A stretch of DNA of 64,000 nt from a secondary endosymbiont of Ctenarytaina eucalypti (GCF_000287335.1 NC_018419.1:806001-870000), one strand, 5' to 3'; positions 35,001-46,246 are shown, numbered from the stretch's first letter. Translations and numbers: made by a program. The notes: a model not told the origin generated them from the sequence alone.

Positions 35001-35701
35001 AAATATTATTTAGTTGCATGTTACCCCCCCCCTCTTTGATTTTGGCGATCGTCTCAGGATCTGAAAGATATTTCCCCGTTCAGATATTATTGCATAGTCA
35101 CTATCTGGCACGTGTGCGATGATTTTTATTTTTATAAATAGCTGCCTGAAAATCAGGCAAGCATCTAATGCTTTCACGCTATTTTTATCAAAACATTTAA
35201 TAACTTAGTTATTTTTTAATATAACTACCAATTTTTTACTCTTCCCGTTTGAATAAAAATATTTACTACATTAAACAACACCGCTAGATTGCGTATTTTT
35301 AATTACAGGATGCATGTCTATCTCTTCTGATATCCTTTTATTGTTAAAAGGAAATAGCTCATTCCGCTATAGCAGATCATAAATCATTTGACTAATATGC
35401 AAAATTTCTTATGTATTTTACGTCATATTATTTTTTTATAAATTTATTTTATTATTTTTAGTTAGTAAATATATAACGCTCTGCAGCGTAGCATTATAAG
35501 TCTAGACCTAAAGTTAAATATTAAAAATATTTATTAGTACTGAGATCTTTTTACATATCGTATATTTTTTATTTCTTGATAGCTCTCATCAAAGATCTGT
35601 GCATAATATTTTATTCCTCATTACTGCTAGTAACTCATTTTCAAATTTTTTACTGGAGAAAAACACATGCCTAAAGTTAGTATCTCTACTTACGTCGTGT
35701 G
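32061..35701. other. Large eroded region downstream of ibpA
   Basis: About 3.6 kb without a supported gene, strongly AT-rich. It contains several short hairpins: 33676-33699 (listed), 34904-34922 (8-bp arms), 35142-35160 (7-bp arms) and 35333-35352 (8-bp arms). There is also a run of nine C at 35024-35032. An open frame at 34052-34270 has no recognisable content. Confidence 0.5.
33676..33699 (+). terminator. GC-rich hairpin, possible orphan terminator
   Basis: GCTCTCGC, an 8-nt loop, GCGAGAGC, followed within 10 nt by CCCTTTTTATTTT. The T-rich tail makes it look like an intrinsic terminator on the plus strand. No gene ends nearby, so it may be left from a lost gene. Confidence 0.45.
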
Positions 35702-36241
35702 CTAATGTTTAGATTGTATATCTTTCGATTCAGTCCATAATCTATTGAATTCTCGTGTGTACTTATCGGCAATGTCTGGTCGATGACGTAGATACAGTAC
35801 ATTTTCTGCGTTACAGCATGCAGCACTTTTCGTGTAATTAAACGATCCGGTTTCAACTGCATGATTATCAATAATCATGAACTTGTTATGCATAATCGCA
35901 TACTTATGATTGAGCTTGATTGGTACGCAGTGATTTACTAAATACGTAACAGTTATATTCTTTCCTTTTTTCGATTTTTTATCAGTAATCATACGAATAT
36001 TAACACCTCTCGCTTTTGCATCAACAAGCGCTAATGCAATAGGTAAGCTCGTAAATGAATACGCGGCAATATCAATCGATATTTTTGCTTCTTGAATTGC
36101 TTTCAGGATAATCCACTGCGCCATCTTTCCCGGTGAAAATCCAACCTCTATGTCATGCATACTCCTACTAGCCGACAACGAAGATGTAAAGATGAGAAGG
36201 ATCGAAAAAATAAAATTGATCAACTGTACTTTTTTACTCAT
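35702..36241 (-). CDS. Secreted phospholipase D-family nuclease-like protein (single HKD motif)
   Basis: The 179-residue protein has an N-terminal signal peptide (basic MSKKVQ, hydrophobic core to about residue 20, cleavage plausible near SLSAS). A single PLD-family domain follows. The catalytic HKD motif is HNKFMIID (H118, K120, D125), followed by TGSFNYTKSA, which carries the family GSxN. Size, export signal and one HKD motif per chain match the Nuc endonuclease group known from plasmid pKM101, which acts as a dimer. Substrate is unknown here; DNA is most likely. The ATG at 36241 has GAG four bases upstream; an in-frame GTG at 36253 is less likely. It is flanked by over 3 kb of decayed DNA on both sides, and its base composition is AT-rich, suggesting plasmid or horizontal origin (inference). 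Confidence 0.85.
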   Translation of the reverse strand: MSKKVQLINFIFSILLIFTSSLSASRSMHDIEVGFSPGKMAQWIILKAIQEAKISIDIAAYSFTSLPIALALVDAKARGVNIRMITDKKSKKGKNITVTYLVNHCVPIKLNHKYAIMHNKFMIIDNHAVETGSFNYTKSAACCNAENVLYLRHRPDIADKYTREFNRLWTESKDIQSKH

Positions 36242-38334
36242 TATTCTCGTCACCTTGATAGGGGCATGTTGTATTCTCCTATCTCTAAATAACCTTCTGG
36301 AAAGAATTTAGTAACCAATCATCATATAATGAAATATTGGGGTTATATTCGTTTCCGAATCAACCATCAAAAAATCGACCAGAAGGTATAGAACTATTTT
36401 TTAACGCTGGCGGTTATTATTACTATCATAACACATAATGGTGTATTCACCTGTAATAATCAAAAAAATAAACATACTGAAAATAAAAAATAACACCGTG
36501 GAACATATTGCATGTATTAACAAAGATCATATGACAAGACTCAACGCATGTCATGCCTATGATAAAAATTGTTGCTATTTTGACTCGTTTTTTATCATAC
36601 ACCACCAGAGAGGTGTATTACTTAGCATATCCCTCTTATTGACATGTTGACATACTCAGGCAGTTAGCATTACGTACATTATTTTTGACGCTACTGACAT
36701 GGTGTGTTCTAAAAAACCCCTAATTGAGTGCAAAGTATTTTTTAGATAAACATCTAAATGTTATATATCCTTTCATTCTACTCAGGGCTTTAGACAACTA
36801 GAATTTTTTTGATCCGTGTATTAATCTCCTCACTGTTGTTGCATGATAAAGGTGCTTTTTGACATAACGAAAAGCATTTCTCTCTTATAGAGCTCCTGCA
36901 ATTTTATCGTCTGGTTTACCTACGCATCTTGGTCATGCAGAGTAAGATGCGTATTTTAAGAGTATCGTGTGAACTAGAATCTACTGATTCAGCGCGAGCC
37001 CTGAGAGAAAATTCTTGTCCTTAAACAACATGCTAAATCCAGATCAAATGTGCATTTTCAACTGCTAAATTACACGCATAGTATAATAGGTTGCAATCTA
37101 AGATTGCACGCCAAAGCATAATAGCATCAGCGGCTACTCTTTTTCTCTCAATAGAACATCATATAAAGAATCTTTACCCCTACACGCCGTTATCATCATG
37201 CTTCTAACTTTTCCGCTAGTTAGCTTGTATCAAAGCCGGCATCTCAGGAACACCATCAATACTGAGGTGCAATAAATTAGTACACTTCATTTTATATAGC
37301 CTTCTGTCTGTTGACGGATACTACTTACACCATGCTCTGCTTTTTTTGATACAGCCCGTCGGGATGCAGATGGTGAAAAAATAAACACCTAGCAATCTAT
37401 GCTATCATCATCACGTAATTTATACGCGCACTTCATACTAAAATTTTTATGATGATATGCACTTTTTATGCGAGCTGCTGAAAAAGACTTCAAGAATCTT
37501 AGCAGGAACTAAATAAGTTGAAAAAGTCAGTCGAGGAATCAATGACATGCCTGTTTTAAAAAAAACATTCATGTCATTATCAGTGCTCTAGAGATAGTGT
37601 GATCTTAGTAAAAAATCATCGGCACAGGCCTTAAAAAAGCACGCGCTCTTTCCATCCAGGAATCGCTAGAGAATTTATTGATGTTGTTAAAAAAATCGTG
37701 ATGCATTAAGATGATTTATGAGCACGAAGGTAATGATTTCACCTTTTACTTTATCATAAAAAGACTTTCTTAAGATACAACTTCTGAGCTGTAGTGATCA
37801 TTTTCTAAACTTTAGCTTTTCTAAAGAAACTGATGCTATATTAAAAATAATATCTTCTTTAACTGCACTGCAGGAAGATAATTTTTCTATTCGATAAAAT
37901 TACGTCAATGCGAGATCGTAACTCATCATTCACATATCTCATACATTAATGCATCGCTCAATCACATCAAATCCGATTAATCTAAAGTGAGCATTTCTCA
38001 AAACTGATATATTTCATAAAGCATTTTAAAAAAAAGATCATTATATGATGATTTTAATTTAAATTATTATCATTTATAGTAACAACATATTTTTTAAAGT
38101 AAAAAATATCTAATGTTTTATTTAAAATAAAAATAAATGTAATATATTTAATAATGTTACTGCCGTATATTAGGACTGATTAGAAATTAAAATGATGAAT
38201 CATAAAGGTCAGAGCTATAACATAGACATCATGGCCACTACTCATTATCTCTAACAGTGCAGATAGAAAATTTAATAATGCCCGAGCCTAAATTAATCCT
38301 CTCTAGACGTATCAGCTCGGTCTGCCTATGCAGG
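36242..38334. other. Eroded region upstream of the PLD-family gene
   Basis: About 2.1 kb, very AT-rich, with no supported gene or recognised fossil. A distant inverted pair CCTTCTGG/CCAGAAGG lies near 36291 and 36380 in the upstream region of the nuclease gene. Confidence 0.45.
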
Positions 38335-38553
38335 CTAACCCGAACGAGAAAGTATTAAATAATCGAACTCCTGCTGTGTTGATATTAATTTTTTTGAACC
38401 ATCTCTTTCTCTAAGAGAGGCTCCGTTGTTTATTATTCTAACATTATAGTGTGATAAAATTTTTAACAAATTAGATATTAGGTTATTATCGGCATCAATT
38501 AGTTCCTGCCTTTCAACAAAACGCCCTCTACTAGCAAACTTAAAGTTTATCAT
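38335..38553 (-). CDS. Doubtful small hypothetical ORF
   Basis: I do not recognise this 72-codon frame. It encodes a charged, hydrophilic peptide beginning MINFKFASRGRFVERQEL and rich in D, N, R and K, with no signal peptide or membrane segment. A weak AGG sits only 2 nt before the ATG. That AGG lies in one arm of a perfect 9-bp inverted repeat (38555-38580). An ORF of this length is not exceptional by chance in so much AT-rich DNA, so it may not be a gene; it could also be a scrap of a plasmid-type gene near the PLD-family nuclease. Confidence 0.2.
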   Translation of the reverse strand: MINFKFASRGRFVERQELIDADNNLISNLLKILSHYNVRIINNGASLRERDGSKKLISTQQEFDYLILSRSG

Positions 38554-38554
38554 T

Positions 38555-38580
38555 ACCTGCTGACTAAATGATCAGCAGGT
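38555..38580. repeat. Perfect 9-bp inverted repeat before the small ORF
   Basis: ACCTGCTGA, an 8-nt loop, TCAGCAGGT. In the minus-strand transcript it would cover the only ribosome-binding sequence of the ORF at 38335-38553. Repeats of this size are expected by chance in this much DNA. Confidence 0.8.
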
Positions 38581-39765
38581 GCTCCAGAAATTTGGTTCTC
38601 TGAAAAAATCCGTGAATCACGGTCAGCTATTGCTGCATCGAAAAAACATTGTTATTAGCCGACATGCCCGACCCCTAATAGCCTGAGATCAGGCGCACAC
38701 CCCGGAGTAATAAAGTAAACGGCATTTCATCTTTTGATGAAAGCAGCATAGGTGTACTGGAGTCAATTTTTAAACTTATAGAACTGGCCTTAAGATGCGA
38801 GCGCTATCCGCTTCTTGCTAAGAAAGCAACAAAAATGTATATAAGCATCACAGCGTTAACACATGGTGCAATTCTGCATATAAGTGAAAAGTCAGGGACT
38901 GGTTGCTAGTTTCTTTAGCACAGTCGCATGGATAATCCTAGCAGTAGAGTAGGTTATCAAAAAACGCAAAGTATGGCGTACACTACATCTGGAAAAAACA
39001 GCGCGATGCAATATCATTACCAGTACTAATTTCTCACAAAGCCGCACTACTGGGCTACTAAATCTCCTCGCGAGCATAACAAGTTAAATAGCTAAAGAGC
39101 AGGCAAGCATCTTCTGATGAAGTTCCCCATTCAGGGCCATGATCATTGCGTGGTATGGTGAAAAAACAACACTACCTATCCCCTAACAGCAGCGTATAAA
39201 AAATTTTCCTGCTTTATAGCATGAGAGCAATCACGAAACTGAACTGAAATCCAGATGCCTCGAGAAAATACGCCATCAACCGAAGACCTTCGCTGAAGGA
39301 GGCGTCTTTTCATTCAACAACTGCTAGGTGAGTATCTAACTTTGCATAACTATGATTCTTGGGCAGAAACGGCAATATGAACATAGTCACAGCGCTGGAT
39401 AAAATGACACCATGAAAACATGACAAGCATTTTTCGGATCCTATCACAATACCCCAACTAGAAAGATACTGATCACAAGAATTTCTACTTTGTTCAATAC
39501 AGCCTTCAGTCTATCGAAAAAATAGGGGCCGTGCGGGAAAACCGTCATCAACCCAGGAAGGATGCGTATTCTAAGGTTTCAGAAAGTATTGTCGCCACCA
39601 AGCCATAGCTATAATAAGACGCTTTGTTGGGGGGGTATATAATACCTATTCCGTAGGCCGCCGCACATACATCACTTGAGACTCATTCGCCGCGCTTGAC
39701 ACGCACCTGGTTTGGTATCATCGATGTTACCTAGCCATCTCATCTGACAAGAGGCATTTTTAGGC
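38581..39765. other. Upstream region of lysC
   Basis: About 1.2 kb. In E. coli lysC has a long lysine riboswitch (L box) leader; I cannot fold or recognise an intact one here. A composite hairpin (ACGCC ... CCTTC-GCT-GAAGG ... GGCGT followed by CTTTT) lies near 39275-39315 and could be a remnant terminator. GAGG upstream of lysC resembles the E. coli ribosome-binding site, although the spacing is long. A run of seven G occurs near 39630. Confidence 0.45.
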
Positions 39766-41130
39766 ATGTCAAATAACTCTTCTATCCCCCTTCGGGTAGC
39801 AAAATTCGGCGGCACTAGCGTGGCAGATTTCGACGCGATGAACCGAAGCGCTGATATCGTATTAGCCAGTCCCGCAGTCCGTGTAGTCGTGCTTTCTGCC
39901 TCGGCTGGTGTCACTAATATGTTAATCACCTTGTCAGAAGGGAACGCAGCAGAACAGAGAACACACTATCTTTACGAAATTCGCCGAATACAATATAGCA
40001 TTATTGATCGCTTGAGCGAGAAAACGTTAATCCGTACAGAAATAGATCAAATGATCGATAGTATCGCCATGCTTTCTGAAGAAGCGGGCCTTGCGACATC
40101 ACTTGCGCTTACCGATGAGCTGGTCAGCTACGGAGAACTTATGTCAACCCGGCTGTTTTTTGCGCTCCTACAGCAGCGGCATGTCGCGGTAGCGTGGTTT
40201 GATGTGCGTCAAGTAATGCGCACGAATGCTCAATTCGGTAGGGCCGAGCCGGATAACCATATACTCAAGGTAAAGACTCGCCGACTGCTTCTACCTCGCC
40301 TCGCAAGTGAGCTCGTTATTACTCAAGGCTTTATCGGCAGCGAGCGGCGAGGACGGACCACCACCCTCGGCCGAGGAGGTAGTGACTATACCGCAGCATT
40401 GCTAGGAGAAGCACTCAATGCCGGGAGGATCGATATATGGACCGATGTTCCCGGAATCTATACCACCGATCCACGAGTCGTACCTCAAGCAAAACGGATT
40501 ACCGAAATTAGCTTTGAAGAAGCGGCAGAAATGGCCACTTTTGGTGCTAAAATTCTGCATCCAGCTACATTACTTCCAGCGGTACGCAGCGAAATTCCGG
40601 TCTTTGTGGGCTCTAGTAAAGAACCCAGTGCAGGTGGTACTCTGGTGTATCATGATGCCGGACATCCGCCGATTTTTCGTGCTCTAGCTTTACGCCGTCG
40701 CCAAACCCTACTGACGCTACACAGTCTGAATATGATATATGCCCGCGGTTTTCTAGCAGAGGTATTTAATATAATGGCGCGACATGCTATTTCAGTGGAT
40801 CTGATCAGCACATCCGAAGTCAGTATCGCATTAACCATAGACACTACCGGCTCTACCACGACTGGCGCGAGCCTCATAACTCACACACTCTTAGCCGAAC
40901 TCACTACTCTGTGTCGAGTAGAAGTGGAAGAAGGCCTCGCTCTAGTAGCAGTAATTGGTAATCAATTATCGCAGGGCGGCAGGGTGGGGAAAGAAGTGTT
41001 CAGCGTCTTAGAGCCGTTTAATATTCGCCTTATTTGCTACGGCGCTAGCAGCCATAATCTCTGCCTACTTGTACCAGGTAGCGACGCTGAAAAGGTGGTC
41101 AGAGCCCTGCATAGCTCGCTCTTCGGCTAA
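39766..41130 (+). CDS. lysC: Aspartate kinase III (lysine-sensitive type)
   Basis: LysC phosphorylates aspartate, the first step toward lysine, diaminopimelate, threonine and methionine. The 454-residue monofunctional enzyme (449 in E. coli) has the kinase motif KFGGTSVADFDAM at about residues 14-26, TTTLGRGGSDYTAALL and WTDVPGIYTTDPRVV. Tandem C-terminal ACT domains include ISVDLISTSEVS and the end FNIRLICYGASSHNLC. It is closest to the lysine-regulated isoenzyme. The ATG gives MSNNSSIPLRVAKFGG, a few residues longer than E. coli. With dapB it supports aspartate-family synthesis, which in a symbiont may feed the host (inference). It is no longer next to pgi. Confidence 0.96.
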   Translation: MSNNSSIPLRVAKFGGTSVADFDAMNRSADIVLASPAVRVVVLSASAGVTNMLITLSEGNAAEQRTHYLYEIRRIQYSIIDRLSEKTLIRTEIDQMIDSIAMLSEEAGLATSLALTDELVSYGELMSTRLFFALLQQRHVAVAWFDVRQVMRTNAQFGRAEPDNHILKVKTRRLLLPRLASELVITQGFIGSERRGRTTTLGRGGSDYTAALLGEALNAGRIDIWTDVPGIYTTDPRVVPQAKRITEISFEEAAEMATFGAKILHPATLLPAVRSEIPVFVGSSKEPSAGGTLVYHDAGHPPIFRALALRRRQTLLTLHSLNMIYARGFLAEVFNIMARHAISVDLISTSEVSIALTIDTTGSTTTGASLITHTLLAELTTLCRVEVEEGLALVAVIGNQLSQGGRVGKEVFSVLEPFNIRLICYGASSHNLCLLVPGSDAEKVVRALHSSLFG

Positions 41131-42831
41131 AATAAACTCGACAGTACGATTAGATCGACACCGAAACGCACATGCACCAGCATGTTATATGCTAGAATTT
41201 CTAAAAATTAATATTTTCATTGCCTGAGATTTTCGAAAATATAGTGTCTCGGTTTTTTTGAACGTTTTAACATATATTATGAGTTAGTTGCTAGAGAGGG
41301 TATTTTTGTGTAATGCGGATGCCGCTCCGCATGCCTAACAGATTTATTCAAAGCTATCAGACCGCGACTCTCACTTTATCTATCTGGGTCTTCCCTTCAC
41401 AAAACACAGAGAAAACACAACAATGTTTTGAGGCTGCATGTGTTTTTTAAGTAAATCAAAATTTTTGGTAATCATACCCTTCTCTCACTATATTCATTTC
41501 AACAACTGGTCAACCATGGCACGACCCATATGCCTAATGACCCGCTGACCTGCTTACAACAAAATCCTAAATCAGGGCAATTTTCTAATACTAGCAATGC
41601 TAGAGTCTGTACTTGTATGAACAGTCAATGTTTTTCTTGAATAGCATAACCGGTTACTGCACTACTCAGAGATCCTGATTACCAAAGTGCTGATGATGTA
41701 ACAGCGTCTTGATCTTTCTCGGAAAGTTTTACAAGAATTCGTTCATGCCATTTTTAAAATTATAAAACAGCCTCTAAGATACACAATCGGTTATTTTCTT
41801 AGCAAACGAGCAACGATAATGAAGAGCAACATAAAATGCCAACACTAGGTAACATTCCCTATTAAATAATTAATAGACCGGGCTGAAATATTTTGATAAA
41901 AAGCAGATAAATAATCTGGCGTAAAAAATCTCTACACACGTAACGCATGGTATACTCACTAGGTAGAAAAAAGAGCATACAATACATAAAAAAATCCATG
42001 GGCCCTTTTCAAAAATCCCTAATACTCATGAACGTACTATGATAGATATGATAATAAAATAAACCTATACAATTCTTAAAAAGGCATTGGCTAACGACGC
42101 TTACGCTACAAGTAAACGTCATGGTTCATAGTTAAATATAGAACAGAAAACTGCTGTACTTCTCTTCGACACGCAGTGTATGGTCTTGATCAAGAATATG
42201 TTATGCGCCTGACCTTTTGATTTATAATTAGCATCTGACTGCTAGTCATTATGACTAGACAAAACTGTAGATTATCACTAGTACTTACTAGATAAATTGG
42301 CCATCGTCTAAATCAAAACACTGCCAGGTGATCATCTCATAGTCTCCGCGTCTCTCACGCTAAGAGAGACGGGGCAATAAAAAATCAAAACAGTTACATT
42401 GCCGTATGCCTGGGATCTGTCATCCCAGGCATACGGCGCACCCCGTACGCAGAGCGTAGAAATTCAACAACAGTGCTACTAGCGCTTGATCTTGTCCATC
42501 AAAGATACTAATATAGTAACCACAACTATCATGCTATCTTATAATCTCTTCGAGAGATGCCATAAAATTATAATAATATATAAGAGAATATAGCAATTAG
42601 TTGTATTATATAAAATAATTCTATTATCTTCTGAAATGGCAGAAAAGTATAATGATCATGTCTAGTGTATTGCGTCCTAACAATATATACCTTGATGCTT
42701 TTAGATCTTTATTGAACAACTTAGGCTAAAAAACCAAAATGTATTTATTCTAACGAGAAGGAACCCCAACCCTTGGGCGTATGAGGCGTGCATCGACCTT
42801 AAAGATGAGACTCAGATCAATCAGAACTGAT
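41131..42831. other. Spacer between lysC and zur
   Basis: About 1.7 kb of decayed DNA. It holds two adjacent hairpins at 42349-42371 (8-bp arms, 7-nt loop) and 42401-42437 (15-bp arms, listed). No trace of dinF, yjbJ or lexA, the E. coli neighbours of zur, could be read. Confidence 0.5.
42401..42437. repeat. Perfect 15-bp inverted repeat
   Basis: GCCGTATGCCTGGGA, a 7-nt loop, then the exact reverse complement. It is GC-rich in an AT-rich setting, with no T-run on either side, so it is not a standard terminator. It lies about 395 bp past the end of zur. Confidence 0.92.
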
Positions 42832-43341
42832 TTATCGTTTTTTAATTACAATGCTATGGTCGTGTTCGCATTTGTTAGGATCTTCACAGGCCTGCACTTC
42901 AGCGCATTTCGGACAGAGCCCATGCGCCTCTACTACGTTATGTGAAATTATAAAGTTAGCAACAGAAGCCATGCACTGCAATATATCTTCAATGCTCTGT
43001 GTAGTTTGTTCAGTGACTAGGCTACAACCGTCACAAATAAAAAAAGCTGAGGTATGCGACGGTTCGGAAAAGTAGTCGCATAGCACAAAGCTGTTGGTTG
43101 ATTCAACGCGATGTACAAAGCCTTGCTCAAGAAGAAAATCTAACGCGCGATACACAGTTGGTGGTTTTGCCTGTGGTTCAGACTGACGCAATAAATCGAG
43201 CAAATGATACGCACTGATTGCGCCATTCTGTCTCTGCATTAGGCGCAATAACTCTTGACGTTGCGGCGTGAAGCGAACATTACGCTCCTCACACAATTGT
43301 TCAGCCTGGCGGAGAAGTAGGTTTTCAATGGTGCCTTTCAT
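42832..43341 (-). CDS. zur: Zinc uptake regulator (Fur family)
   Basis: Zur is a zinc-sensing dimeric repressor of zinc uptake genes. The 169-residue protein (171 in E. coli) has the N-terminal winged helix (RFTPQRQELLRLM ... PQAKPPTVYRALDFLLEQG). The C-terminal metal-binding domain keeps all expected ligands: H77, C88, H96 and E111 for the sensing site, and C103, C106, C143 and C146 for the structural zinc. The histidine/lysine-rich tail (CEHDHSIVIKKR) is also conserved. CGGAG lies 7 nt before the ATG. It stands alone. Retaining a zinc regulator is notable when the neighbouring regulator pdhR has decayed. Confidence 0.95.
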   Translation of the reverse strand: MKGTIENLLLRQAEQLCEERNVRFTPQRQELLRLMQRQNGAISAYHLLDLLRQSEPQAKPPTVYRALDFLLEQGFVHRVESTNSFVLCDYFSEPSHTSAFFICDGCSLVTEQTTQSIEDILQCMASVANFIISHNVVEAHGLCPKCAEVQACEDPNKCEHDHSIVIKKR

Positions 43342-46246
43342 AATAGTCTCCGATTCACGATTTCTAACGCTATATTACCACGAAGGCACAAAAACCACGA
43401 CTCTAAGCATCTTAACCTCTCTATAAGAGAGTCGGCTTTTGAATAATTCTAAAATTGTATTTATTTATTTGAATAGCACACATTAAATAATGGTGTTATC
43501 GGTATTCAGCATTCCTAACAGCGAAGATTCATTGACGACTTTGACTACTGCTAGGTCTGTTCCTCTTACGCATCATAGTGATGCATGCTTAGATAACTGC
43601 ATTATTCTAAATGTAAAAACAGTATACGGTGCTGTTGTATGGGTTTACTAAACAATCATTGTTATGTCGAGCGCACTGTTGTATCGTACATTCTTATGTA
43701 ATCTGTTAGATTACAGGAATAAATCAGTTTGCTTTATTGTATCAATCACAAAAGTCTATTTATTTAAATAAGCTAATTAGTTGCTAATATTCAACCGTGC
43801 ACTTGCCTTTAGGTTATGGGCGGGACGAAGAAAATTACACCTCTGCTTTGGCAGGATTAACAGATATATTTTCTGCTGCAAAAGAGCAGCATAAGAATAA
43901 CGTGTATCGTTAGCACAAATAGCTAAGATAATTTTGGTATTCTTTTCGGTTAGCATTTTCAAATCTAGAAAGCTTCTTGATTAGTGGTATTGCTGTAGAA
44001 TAAATCTAAAAAAATAATTTAATACATTTTTCGATCTACTACGAGATGACGCTAGGCCGAATACTCGGCGTCTTGAGACCCTCCTGTATAAACTATCTAT
44101 CGTTTTTCGCTAAATACTTCAAGGCTAGTGCCTGCTATCAAGCACTGCATCGCTCATTATTCCGTGTGTAAAGATAATATGCCGCAACCTTATTGAGCAT
44201 AAGGTAAGACTTTGTCTTTTTTATTAGCTGCCTGTCTTACCAAGCATTTTCAATTTACTGTTTTTATCAACCTTACAAATACTTAGGGATTTTAACATAA
44301 CTATCATACTATAACGTTACTTTTAGTTATTATGTTTCCAGTGCAAAAAAGCGTTTGAGCTAAAAAACTAGCAGCAACATCTATATTCGCATGTACATAG
44401 CATATGCCATGCCTGTAATATTCGTTATTGCAATGTACATTGCAATAAAAAAATAATTCATTTATTTGAGATAAAGTGCTAGTTTTAAATAAAAGTAACT
44501 ATTTTTTACTTTCTTCGCTTGACGAAAAACTAACCGGTTTGTTTTACGAGGAATCGGCAAAGCATGAGAAGTGTATAGCACATGCTCATTAGAGCCTGCA
44601 GGCTTTCCATTGCCTTCCGAGTTTGCTAAAATTAAAATTTAACTAATTGTTAAGATTATATATCTTTACTCAACAACCTAGCAAGATCGCTTGCAACTAT
44701 TTGATAATTTTACCCCTTCGCCTACATGTTCTATTGTCCATCAACATAACGCGGAGTCAGGTGAATGACCAGAAGTGTATTAAGGAAGGAAGCCTCTATC
44801 GAAGCTAATAGCCTGCTTTCGTTCTCATAAAGCATGCCTCCTAATCAGAAGCTGGTCTTCAATCTTTTAGTTAAAAACACAGTATAAAATGAACTAATAT
44901 TGCCCATTTACATCCTGTAGAGGATGCATGACCGGCATGTTGACGAAAATTTTTTTATACAATGTCATTACAATTGATTGTTGAAAGAAATACTTTTGGA
45001 CCAAAGTACAATTAATTAGCATTGTTGCTTTAATATTTTCATCACCTCCTACCAGATAACATTTACGCTATTTTCTATGTGACTCGATCACATCGAACCA
45101 GACTGCTGACCCCTCTACTAAAAAATTTTTTCTAGCGCAAGAAGTAACAACATAGGCCATTGCATCTCATATTTACGTTTGTATCCCGTTATTCGTTATC
45201 GTTTCTTTCTAAGAAAAGAACATTCTAGGGTTTTAAGCAAGAACTTCATATATTTAAGAATCCAGTCAATAAAAATCTTTAACTCTTATAGTGAAAAAGC
45301 AAGCTCGACTGAAAAACATCACCTTGGTTATAACTCTTCATTGCCGAGAGCAGTGCTCTGATCAAACGGCAACCGGCAACTAGCTCCATCTATACAGCAA
45401 CACTTCACTCATCGATTCATACTGTCCAATGACCGTGTTGCATACACGCTTTTTTATAAATATATTCGCATCTGCTTACACAATTTAACTGTATAATAAA
45501 AACCATTTATTGCAATGAATCTAGTACACTAAGCCGTTGATTCCTTGAAGTTTTAAATTATTCAACGAATATGTTTTCCCCCGAAGACGACAAAGATAAT
45601 TTGATAAAATTTTTTAGTAGTAAAGCATGAATCTTTAATAATACATGATCATAATTAATAATATTTTATTACCAAGAAATACTTTTTCAAAAAAATGTTT
45701 TTACTCTTCTGCTATAAAACTTTAGCAAATTATCCTTGTCGTCTTCTAATTAGTCTTTTCTCTTATTTATTGAATAAGTGTCAATATAAAGCATAAAGAC
45801 AACTTTTTGGATATCCTGCTACCCTTAATATCCCTCCTGTTTTTGAACTAAGTGAGGCAAACAATGGTAACGGGAAACGTATCTTCAGTATTAGTGGCAT
45901 TAAGAGCACTACTCACATATTTTTGCTTTATGTAAATCCACCCCCCTTAAAAAAACAACAGCGCACTCTTTCTGGGATAGATTCACGATAGTAAGTATCT
46001 ATGTCTCCTATGCCTACCATTTTGCACCTTGCCGCACCTTCTAAATAAAGGACAAAATAGCGCCGAACGCTATGAGAAAAATCACTAAAAAACATAATAA
46101 ACTATTCCCCTTGGCATGATCGGAGGTGAATAGATAAATTATTGTCTTGCACGTGCCCTTGCGAGCACACATAGAGTGCTAACCTGTAAATGAACAAGGT
46201 AGAATCAACATTTAGCCTATTTTTTTAATATTTATAAGGAGCCACT
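43342..46246. other. Eroded region between zur and yciC
   Basis: About 2.9 kb without a supported gene. Structured spots are a 7-bp nested hairpin just upstream of zur (CGACTCT/AGAGTCG, near 43398-43431), 43697-43715 (TGTAATC/GATTACA), 44203-44241 (GGTAAGAC/GTCTTACC, 23-nt loop) and the 24-bp palindrome at 44425-44448. ompW, the E. coli neighbour of yciC, was not recognised. Confidence 0.5.
44425..44448. repeat. Perfect 24-bp palindrome
   Basis: TTATTGCAATGT followed directly by its reverse complement, with no spacer, then an A-run. Dyads of this kind can be regulator operators, but there is no gene within 1 kb for it to control. Confidence 0.9.
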
